Positions 1-8,100 of a stretch of DNA of 64,000 bases are shown here, piece by piece (positions within the stretch are counted from its first letter, which is position 1; every line of letters begins with the position of its first letter). Under the pieces are notes generated by a model that saw only the letters and a list, made by a program, of their open reading frames with translations, made no database searches and had not been told where the DNA came from. A program made the position numbers and the translations under genes. The DNA is from Bacteroidetes bacterium ADurb.Bin008 (GTDB lineage Bacteria; Bacteroidota; Bacteroidia; Bacteroidales; Tenuifilaceae), in the NCBI GenBank assembly GCA_002071445.1, contig MWFE01000021.1, forward strand, positions 16,608-80,607. Direction: 5' to 3'.

Positions 1-1612
1 TGGCAATTTGTTTCGGCTTGAATCCGGTTAACGGTTGGGTATAAACCGATTCTCTGGCTTGATTAATCGAAAACACAAGTCTTTCAACCCCTACCCGGTT
101 GTCGGTTGCGGCGATGTATAGAACCACATCGGGAGGAAATACGGATATCGATTCTCCATCAATCTCATCAACACGATAGGGACTCACCGAGAAATGGTGG
201 TATATCTCGGGGGCTTTGCCATCCACACCAAACCCAAAGTTCAGTATGTTGAGGTTTTCCACATTGTCCCATGCATTGCAACTTATCCTATGATATCCAT
301 CCTGGTCATTGGTAAATGGCTCGGTGTATGTAGCGGAAGGGTTGTCATCCAACTTGTATTCAAGCCGTTGTAATCCGGATACTTCGTCCTTTGCTGTGAT
401 AACAACGGATGTTTCAGGTCTAATCCAAACCGTATCGCGAAGCAATACCCTTCTTCCTGAATAGGAGTGTTTGATGGTTGGGCCCGAAATATCCACAAGG
501 GGCATACTGAAATGTTGTCCCTCCACGTTGCTTTCGCTTTTATTGCCCACATTGTCAATGGCAAACGACCGAATGGTTATAGCCCCCGATATGTCCGAAA
601 GGTAGATGGGCTTCTCATAAAGACGAAACGGTTCGTTGTTGATGGAGTAGTGAATTTCTTTAATTCCCGCCTTATTATCCACAGCAACAATGCGCAGTTG
701 GCTTCGCCCTGATGAGAACTCCTTCCCTGCAACCATGTAGGTATTACCTACAATTTCTTCGAACACCATGGGCGGTGTTCTGTCCACATAGAAATCGTAA
801 GATTTCTCATTCTCCCTATTGCCTGCCTTATCCACCGAAAACCACCTGATGGTATGGTCGCCCTGCGGGAGGTGTGATATCGAAATGGGTTTAGTATAGG
901 GGCTGATGCTGCCATCATCAATGGAGTAGTAAGTACTGAGTACGGCAACTATATCGGATGATGTGAGTTTAATCTTCGATGTGGCCGCTAAAACATCGTT
1001 ATGCTGTGGACCCTCAACATCCAATACTGTTTCGGGTGGTTGTGTATCAAGAATTAGCACCCTTTCGCCGGCATCGAACTTTTTCCCCGCATTGTCCACA
1101 TAGTAGAACTGAACAGTATGAATCCCCTCTTTGTCAATAATTACCGGATTGTGATACTCTCCATATTCGGAACTGTTGATAGAGTAATAGATTTTTCCCT
1201 CTTTGCGGAGTTTTTCGTATGCACTTAATTCAAGCACGCTAGTCCCCGAAAGGTAGATCTCCCCATTCTTTAAAATGCCTTTTTTGGAATCGAAGTTGCT
1301 GGGGGTAGCTGGTGGTTTGCCGGATGTAAAGAGTTCGAATCGAATGCTGTTGCCGGTAAAAATGTCAATGCTGGTCAAGTATTGTGGTCCTTGCCCGTTC
1401 CATTGCACTGGGCTTGCATCGGGTTGTATGCTCTGCAACTTGACGGCATTGCTGCCATCGGGGGAGAGGGACATGTATAGAAAAACAGGGTCGTTGGGCT
1501 TTACAACGGCAGATGTGTCGGCACGCAAAGTAGGGTAGTCTTGAGCAGTTAAACTGCCGAAGGTCACAACCAAAGTGCCGATTACAAGGACTATCCTAGT
1601 GAAAAGTTGCAT
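1..1612 (-). CDS. Secreted Ig-like (OmpL47-type) repeat protein, C-terminus beyond window
   Basis: An open frame runs from an ATG at 1612 to the left edge without a stop, giving 537 visible residues. It begins with a signal peptide (residues 1-24, ending LTAQ). The rest is built of repeated beta-sandwich units with the recurring pattern YYSIDDG...SVDKAGN...DRTPP or YSINNEP...AIDNVGNK, as in OmpL47/Ig-like surface modules. No enzyme motif is visible. It is the last visible gene of the minus-strand operon that starts at 4930 and follows the OmpA gene after a 16-base gap; that OmpA protein carries one module of the same kind, so the two probably act together at the cell surface. The function is unknown, and a C-terminal sorting or anchoring domain may lie outside the window. 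Confidence 0.85.
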   Translation of the reverse strand, partial: MQLFTRIVLVIGTLVVTFGSLTAQDYPTLRADTSAVVKPNDPVFLYMSLSPDGSNAVKLQSIQPDASPVQWNGQGPQYLTSIDIFTGNSIRFELFTSGKPPATPSNFDSKKGILKNGEIYLSGTSVLELSAYEKLRKEGKIYYSINSSEYGEYHNPVIIDKEGIHTVQFYYVDNAGKKFDAGERVLILDTQPPETVLDVEGPQHNDVLAATSKIKLTSSDIVAVLSTYYSIDDGSISPYTKPISISHLPQGDHTIRWFSVDKAGNRENEKSYDFYVDRTPPMVFEEIVGNTYMVAGKEFSSGRSQLRIVAVDNKAGIKEIHYSINNEPFRLYEKPIYLSDISGAITIRSFAIDNVGNKSESNVEGQHFSMPLVDISGPTIKHSYSGRRVLLRDTVWIRPETSVVITAKDEVSGLQRLEYKLDDNPSATYTEPFTNDQDGYHRISCNAWDNVENLNILNFGFGVDGKAPEIYHHFSVSPYRVDEIDGESISVFPPDVVLYIAATDNRVGVERLVFSINQARESVYTQPLTGFKPKQIA

Positions 1613-1628
1613 ATCGCTCTCCTATTTT

Positions 1629-2579
1629 TTAATCCTTAACCTTGAATATTACAAACTCAACCCTGCGATTCTGCCTATGCTTCTCTTCCGAACAGGTTAC
1701 CCCTTTAACGCATTCATTGATGGGTACGCTATCGCCAAATCCCTTTGCCCCCAATCGGGCCTTGTCAATACCCTTGTTAACCATGTATGCAACCACGGCA
1801 TTGGCACGTGAATTTGACAGTTCAATATTGTATCGCGATTCGCCACGCGAATCGGTATGTGCCCTAAGTTCGATCCTAATATTGGGATACTTATTCATTA
1901 GGTAAACCAGCGTATCAATCTCCACCTTCGATTCCGGACGGAGGTTGGCGCTGTTGTAATCAAAATAAATATTATCCATTGGTACCACTGCTTCAGCTGA
2001 GGTTGTCACCCAGAATGTTTTGGGCTGTTCTACGTTGCCAACCATGTCCACGGAATAGATTTTGATCAGGAACTCGCCTTCCTGTGAGAATGAATGGCCA
2101 TCCTCGAATTGATGGAATGGGCTGCCATTGAGTGAGCATAGGGTTTCTCTCACGGCTGTGGCTTTGTCCGTTGCCGACAACTTAACAGGAGCACCCAACT
2201 CCACGTAATAATGGTTACGCTTGGCAAATATGAGCCCATCGGTAAAATCGATCATAGTTTCAGGCGGTGTATCATCGGTGATAACCTTGTAAAGAATGGT
2301 TTTGCCGGTTTTGGAGTCTTTCTGTGAAATGTATTGTACACCTTCCTTTTTCAACGACTGCAAAATGGAATCCCTGCTTGGGGTAGGAACAGGCGTTAAC
2401 GTATTGGGGTCGTCGGGAGACGAAACGAAGAAGTAGGCTGATTGATTCGATTGGGTGTAAACCTGTCCGTTGCTATCCACATAAAGCGCCGAATGGTGCT
2501 TTAGCTGCTCTTGCCCCGATAAGTTGAAGCATAGAACAAGTAAGAGGAGTAGTGGAAGAGCGTATTTCATCCGTTTCAT
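1629..2579 (-). CDS. OmpA-family outer-membrane protein with Ig-like module
   Basis: The 316-residue protein has a signal peptide (about residues 1-22, leucine-rich, ending in SGQ). A central Ig-like/OmpL47-type module (PPETMIDF ... YSVDMVGN, about 105-195) resembles the repeats of the downstream gene. The C-terminus is an OmpA peptidoglycan-binding domain (about 205-316) with IYFDYNSANLRPES, the diaminopimelate-contacting stretch RAHTDSRG, and LSNSRANAV. The domain usually tethers the outer membrane to peptidoglycan; there is no room for an N-terminal beta-barrel. It lies 33 bases after the PP2C phosphatase gene and 16 before the Ig-repeat gene, so it is probably co-transcribed with both. 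Confidence 0.88.
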   Translation of the reverse strand: MKRMKYALPLLLLLVLCFNLSGQEQLKHHSALYVDSNGQVYTQSNQSAYFFVSSPDDPNTLTPVPTPSRDSILQSLKKEGVQYISQKDSKTGKTILYKVITDDTPPETMIDFTDGLIFAKRNHYYVELGAPVKLSATDKATAVRETLCSLNGSPFHQFEDGHSFSQEGEFLIKIYSVDMVGNVEQPKTFWVTTSAEAVVPMDNIYFDYNSANLRPESKVEIDTLVYLMNKYPNIRIELRAHTDSRGESRYNIELSNSRANAVVAYMVNKGIDKARLGAKGFGDSVPINECVKGVTCSEEKHRQNRRVEFVIFKVKD

Positions 2580-2612
2580 ATATGAATTCTATCCAAACTT
2601 ACGATATAAAAA

Positions 2613-4544
2613 TTAAATTTCAATGCCATCCATTCCTGTTCTAAAACCAATAATCAACATATCGTCAATCTGACGTCTGTTGCCCATCCACTCATCCATT
2701 GTACGATTGAGAATGGCTTTTTGTTCATTCATGGGCTTTTCATGTATTTCCAAAAGCAAGTTTTTCAGCCGTTGAGTGGAAAATTTTTTGCCGTCAGCAC
2801 CTCCGAATTGATCGGGAAACCCATCGGTATAAATGTAAATGGCTGTAGGTTGCTCAATGTCGATGGTATGTAGCGTAAATTCTCGTCTCTCTTCCAACTG
2901 AATACCTCCTATGGGCACAGGATCACCCTTGAGGTGGGTTAGCTTGCCGTTGGCAATGTATATCATGGGGTTTTTGGCGCCCGAGAAGAGCACTTTTCGT
3001 CCATTGTCTTTAATATTGCAAAGCGCCATGTCCATGCCATCCTGATTATCGCTGTTTTGCTGTTTAAGCAGGTATCTTATGTATTGGTGAAGATGGTTGA
3101 GCATTTCGTTGGGTAGTATTTTTCCGCTGCGGGTTATATTTTCCAAAAGGTTAAACCCAATCATGCTCATGAATGCGCCGGGAACCCCATGGCCGGTGCA
3201 ATCAACAGCCGTCAACAGGAACCCGATCTCATCGGCTGCAATATTGTGAAGCTTGAGAAAGCTTTCGATATTTTTTTCTTTGTGAATTCGTGCCGAGGCA
3301 AAACCTGTGAACCAGTAAAAATCGCCGCTGACAATATCACGTGGCCTAAGAAGGATGAATGAGTCGGGGAAAACCCTGCGCAGATTCTCCTCGGTGGGCA
3401 TCATGGCCTGCTGGATACGTTGCGCATAGTTCAAACTACTGGTAATATCGCGATTCTGCTTATCAATCTTGCCGAACGCATCTTGCAGATCCCGGTTCTT
3501 TTCCTCAATCACTTCGTTTTTTCGGGCGATCTCCTTGTTCTGGTTCGAAAGTAGAGCATTGGCCTGTTTTTTCTGCTTGAGGCTGTAGTATATCATTCCG
3601 GCAAGGAAAAGCACACCAAGTATGATGAAGATAAACACATTTCTCATCAGTTGCTGGTTGCGGATGATGGCCTCCTGTAGCTGCTTTTCAGTATTCAGCA
3701 GGTCAATTTGCACCTGTTGCTCCAGGGTAAGCTGTTGAACGTGTTCGAGGCTTTCCTCGGTTTCTTTCAGCGCTTTCTGTTTATCCTGCAATGCCTGCTC
3801 GGTTTCTTTACGGGCTTTATCAATCTCACTTATCTGATTTTTCGCCTGTTCAACGATCTTTTTGGCTTCTCTTTCCTGGTGCCTGATCTCATCACGCTGT
3901 ATCTTTCGTGAAATGGCCGTGTATTGAGAGAAATATTCGGATGACTTTTCGGCATCGCCCATTTTATCATAGACATCGGCAAACAGCGAGTATGTATTGC
4001 GGAGCAATTTCTCATCGTTGAGTTCCAGGGCAATGGCTTTGGCCTCTTCCAAATTGGTGACAGCTTGGGATAAAGTGCCTGATTCGGATAGTGCATGGGC
4101 AATACTGAGCAATGAGGCGGCTATATCGGCCTGTCGATTCATTTGTCTGGATATGTTAAGACTTTCCCCAAAAAACTCGATGGCCTTAGGATAATTCTCC
4201 TCGTCGCTGTAAATCATTCCGATATTGTTATAGATAACGCGTTGGGCATTGAGATTTCCCAGCTTTTTGTTGAGGTCAACAATTTTTAGGAAAAGCTCTA
4301 TGGCCTGCGTCGAAGCTCCGTTTAGCCAGTATATGCGTGCTGCGTTATTGTAATGGAAAGAAGCCTGATTGTAATCGGCAACATCCTCATAGTGCCTTGC
4401 CTGTGTGATATTGTCGTCAATCTCCTTAGATAGATTTTTAGGCAATTGTTGCCCTACTATAGCAATATTAGAAAAGAAAAAAATGGCAACAATGGCGACA
4501 ACCATTTTTGCTCTCCCCAATCGTCGTGTAGGCAGAAGTAGCAT
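2613..4544 (-). CDS. Membrane-anchored TPR / SpoIIE-type PP2C phosphatase (SiaA-like)
   Basis: The 643-residue sensor phosphatase has an N-terminal signal or anchor (14-32), TPR helices (about 40-215), a long coiled coil (215-300), one transmembrane helix (303-323), a short coiled coil, and a SpoIIE/PP2C catalytic domain (about 368-643). Metal-site motifs are visible: VSGDFYW (405-411), VDCTGHGVPGAFMSM (447-461), YTDGFPDQFGG (572-582) and DDMLIIGF near the end. Such enzymes dephosphorylate serine or threonine on small STAS-like or SiaC-like partners. The ATG overlaps the stop of the SiaC-like gene in TAATG, which indicates translational coupling and makes that protein the likely substrate (inference). 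The TPR part is predicted to lie outside the cytoplasm and the phosphatase inside. Confidence 0.87.
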   Translation of the reverse strand: MLLLPTRRLGRAKMVVAIVAIFFFSNIAIVGQQLPKNLSKEIDDNITQARHYEDVADYNQASFHYNNAARIYWLNGASTQAIELFLKIVDLNKKLGNLNAQRVIYNNIGMIYSDEENYPKAIEFFGESLNISRQMNRQADIAASLLSIAHALSESGTLSQAVTNLEEAKAIALELNDEKLLRNTYSLFADVYDKMGDAEKSSEYFSQYTAISRKIQRDEIRHQEREAKKIVEQAKNQISEIDKARKETEQALQDKQKALKETEESLEHVQQLTLEQQVQIDLLNTEKQLQEAIIRNQQLMRNVFIFIILGVLFLAGMIYYSLKQKKQANALLSNQNKEIARKNEVIEEKNRDLQDAFGKIDKQNRDITSSLNYAQRIQQAMMPTEENLRRVFPDSFILLRPRDIVSGDFYWFTGFASARIHKEKNIESFLKLHNIAADEIGFLLTAVDCTGHGVPGAFMSMIGFNLLENITRSGKILPNEMLNHLHQYIRYLLKQQNSDNQDGMDMALCNIKDNGRKVLFSGAKNPMIYIANGKLTHLKGDPVPIGGIQLEERREFTLHTIDIEQPTAIYIYTDGFPDQFGGADGKKFSTQRLKNLLLEIHEKPMNEQKAILNRTMDEWMGNRRQIDDMLIIGFRTGMDGIEI

Positions 4545-4930
4545 TAAAAGTTTTTCGTTACGGGGATGAAATTCATCGGTAATGCGATTAGCTTTGCAAA
4601 ATCTTTACCTTCATCAAGAATATCTTCATCATCCTCAGGATAGTACCAGTTAACCTCAATCTCGTTACCCTGTTTATGGTAAACATGCAGCAGGGAAACC
4701 AGCTCCATCATTCGTTTTTGCGAAGAGGAGTTTAGGTATTTAATGTTGAGGTTAACAACGGTTTTTGGCTTAGAGTTCTCGATGTATTCCTTAACAACCT
4801 CGAGAATTGGATGGTAGAAGGCCACAGAGTCTTCCGGTAAAGAGGAGCCCGATATTTCAATTACACCTTTGTCAAAATCGACAATAACCTCCGGGGTCTC
4901 TTCTGTCATAGCTATGGTAAATTTTTTCAT
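4544..4930 (-). CDS. DUF1987 / SiaC-like regulatory phosphoprotein
   Basis: The 128-residue cytosolic protein of the DUF1987 (SiaC) family starts with the typical ...TEETPEVIVDFDKGVIEISGSS stretch and has the YLNSSSQKRMMEL segment at 65-77. In Pseudomonas SiaC the regulatory phosphorylated residue is Thr68; Ser68 here sits in the same segment, so it is a candidate site (inference by position, not by alignment). In Pseudomonas, SiaC is phosphorylated by SiaB, dephosphorylated by SiaA, and activates the diguanylate cyclase SiaD. Here only a PP2C partner is adjacent; no SiaB kinase or GGDEF gene is seen in the window. It is the first gene of the operon, behind a good -33/-7 promoter. Confidence 0.85.
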   Translation of the reverse strand: MKKFTIAMTEETPEVIVDFDKGVIEISGSSLPEDSVAFYHPILEVVKEYIENSKPKTVVNLNIKYLNSSSQKRMMELVSLLHVYHKQGNEIEVNWYYPEDDEDILDEGKDFAKLIALPMNFIPVTKNF

Positions 4931-4984
4931 GGATTAATGGGATAAGATAATGTGGGCAAAGGCCTTATACTGTAGTAGTCAGCA

Positions 4985-5015
4985 CAAATATAATAGATTA
5001 ATAATATTGGTACAA
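4985..5015 (-). promoter_or_regulatory. Bacteroidota promoter of the SiaC-like operon
   Basis: On the minus strand TTG (5015-5013), 20 bases, then TATATTTG (4992-4985) match the -33/-7 consensus TTTG...TAnnTTTG. The start codon follows about 54 bases later. Confidence 0.65.
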
Positions 5016-5039
5016 TACAATTCATTCCTAATTATTGAT

Positions 5040-5081
5040 GATATTTCTCAACCTGACCTTTCTGTCAGGTTGAGAAATATC
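5040..5081. terminator. Perfect 18-bp hairpin after the macroglobulin gene
   Basis: Arms at 5040-5057 and 5064-5081 are perfectly complementary over 18 bp (starting GATATTTCTCAACC) with a 6-base loop. It lies 47 bases beyond the stop of the macroglobulin gene and just upstream of the SiaC operon promoter. There is no clear T-run on either strand, so it may end or protect the transcript rather than act as a classical intrinsic terminator. Confidence 0.6.
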
Positions 5082-5127
5082 GTAATGGGAAGGTTTGTAT
5101 TCACCAGAAGCTGTAAACAAGTTCTGT

Positions 5128-8100
5128 TTAATCTCGTCCAACCTCAATAAAACTTCCCTGTTTACGCGCGCTGATAGTGTTGTCGTACATGGCTTCGCAC
5201 GAAACGCCCGGCATGTAGAATTGCCCTTCGTATGCAGCGTTAAGGCGGATGACGAAATTTTTCACTTCTCCCGTTTGTAGCGAAAAATATGTGTAAACCC
5301 TGTCGTCACGGATATCCTGATATATGTATGAGGATGATTTTATTGGAGTTTCACCCTCGTCGAGCCTGCTTGTGCGTATTTCCCATCCCGAGGGGACAAT
5401 AAACGATAGGATAAGCTGATCAAGATTCCCGCGAGTGCCCGGGTTATAAACTCTCACATTGGCATAAAAATCGGTTCCCTGCATCAGGGATTTTGCCAAA
5501 ATGGGCGTTTCGTCCATCAGGAAGTAGCTAACTTCTAAATTGAGGTTGTTGTTCTGCTCAACTTCTTGCCCTGCGCTGGGTATTCCTTGAGTGATCAACC
5601 GTATATAGATTAGCCCTTTGCCGTTGTTCTTAACCACAATTTTTTCGGAACCCTCTTGAACCGGGTCAAAGCGATGCTGAATAACAGAGAGCTTTGTGCT
5701 ATAACGTTTTGAAGGATTTCCATGTATGCCAATGTTTACATCAACCCCTTCGGAAGCGGGGTTGTTACTGGCATATTTAGCAAAGGCCAGTAGGCTGTAC
5801 GAGATCTCCTGGGTGCTCATCCAGCTATCGGAACCGAGCCGTTGAGAAAGTTCCCGAAGTAGGGGCATGGCCGTTGAAAAATCGCCAAGCAGAATCAGGG
5901 TTTCAACAATCATGGCCCTGTCGCGGATGTCGGAACCGTAGGTAAACCCTTGCTCCCTATAGTTGTCAATGGCGGTAGGCACTCCCCTGATAAGGTCTTT
6001 GGCAACTTCCGGGTTCCCCACAAGGGCATAGGCTGCTGCAAGCCTCCACTTTGCCTGTATCGACAGGTTAGACGTTTCCCTCAGTCGGTTCATGGCGCCC
6101 ATATCGGGCGATTTGGCCAGAGCTAGAGTGTAAAGACGGTATGCTTGCATCAGGTCGTTGGTGCGGTAACCGCTTGGCCCCTTAGAAGTCCAACTTCGGG
6201 CCAACTTTCGCTGAGCTTCTTTCCATCCATCCATCACACCTATGGGTAGTGAATATCCCAATTTCTCGGCCTCAAGCATGAAGTGTCCTGCGTAGGTGGT
6301 AGCCCACTCATCGGGATAGTACGATCCGGGCCATAGCGATAGCCCGCCTTCCGTTGTACGGAAGGTTTTGATCTTATCCAATGCCAGACGAACATTGCTC
6401 TCGGAGATTTTCCTTGTCTCGTCATCGAAATCGGATAGCTTACTGATGAACAGCTGAGGGAAGGCTTTTGAAATCGTCTGTTCGAGGCAGCCGTGCGGAT
6501 AGTCCAGCAGGTATTTCAACCTGCTTCCCAGGTTGAGCGGCGGCAATGAGCTTAACTCAACTACTGCCGTATTGGTACCTGAAATTCCGAAAGCTTTATA
6601 GCTTAATTCGCATGCAGATTCAGCCCTGAGAATGGTGTCCTGCACCAACGTCATGGCAGGATTCGGGTTGCGAACATTCAGCTCAATTTCGTGGGTGGCC
6701 TTTTCTTTCCCGCTTTCAGCGATCACCTTAACCTTCCCAACGCCAAGCCGCGAGGCTACCCTGAGGTTAAATCTGACTACCTGATCGCCAATATCTTTAA
6801 AATCAATGGTCTGAGTGGATTGTCCTTTAATTGTTAGTAGGTCGTTGGTTTCGACTTTTACTTTTACATGTTTAACATTTTTGTCCATGGCGAAAACGGT
6901 AACCGGAAGCACTACCTCTTCCTCGGGCCCAAGAACTCGTGGCAGGGTTGATAGCACCATGAGAGGTTTACGAACCGGAACGGTTTTTTCAGCCGAACCG
7001 TATGCGCCATCCTTGGCGGCGACTGCCATAACCCTTACCGATCCGATATAGTTGGGCATTTGGAATGAAATTTTTTGCTTTTTACCCTTGCCCAGTTCGA
7101 ATGGCCCAAAATAGCGAACCACGGGTTTGAAGCGATTGGCTGTCCTGCTTTCCTCTTCCTCGTTTTCGTCACCACCGCCAATGGAAATAATCCGTTGCAG
7201 TTGTCCGGTCTGCGCGCCCATCACCAAATCGTACAGATCCCATGTCTTAACCCCCAACGCCTCACGGGCGTAAAAATCAGCCCAGGGGTTGGGCGTTTTA
7301 AAACGGGTTATATCGAGGAGACCCTCATCCACCACAGCCAGGGTAAATGCCATTGGCTTACCGTTCTTCTCGGCAACAGTTATGGTTACCGTTTTTTCGG
7401 GAGCCAACTCGTTGGGCAGACTGATTGTGGGTGTAAGATGGGTTTGCGGGTCTTCCACAGTAATTCCGGCAATGCCGTATAGTCTCATTGGCAGGTCGTT
7501 AACGGTTTGAGCATGAGGCTGAAGTAGCATGGCGTTGATGTACACATTGGGTGCCATCTCCGATGTAATGGGAATTTTGTGAATGGTTTCCCCGTTTTTC
7601 GCATCAACCCACAGTGCCTGTAGTACCTTCACTCCATTCTCGATGGTGATGAATATTTTTCCGCCTTCGGGAGAGGGGATCGTTAGGTTGGCGGTTTCAC
7701 CCACGTTGTATTTCTCTTTATCTGTGGCAAAAACCAGCATACTTTCCGCTTCGGGCGTAAGGCTTTTGTCGCGCTTCACCCAACCGGGCCAATCGAAATA
7801 GGCAATGGTACCGGTTGCATGGGTGCCATTGGAATCAACAGCACGGATTAAAAATCGGCCCCACTCAGGGTGATTGATTCGAAGGCTGTATTGCCCAATG
7901 CCTTTGGAATTGGTGGTGATGTAGGCTTTTTGTATAGGCCTGTGGTACGAACTGGTAATGTAGTTCGAAAGATCCTCTCCGCTTCGATCCCACCACCAAC
8001 GCCAGTCTATTTTATACACTTCCACTTCCAGCGATTTATTGGGCACGGGTATCCCTTCGGAAGTAACGGTAACGAAGTCAACCGTATAGGTGGTATCGGT

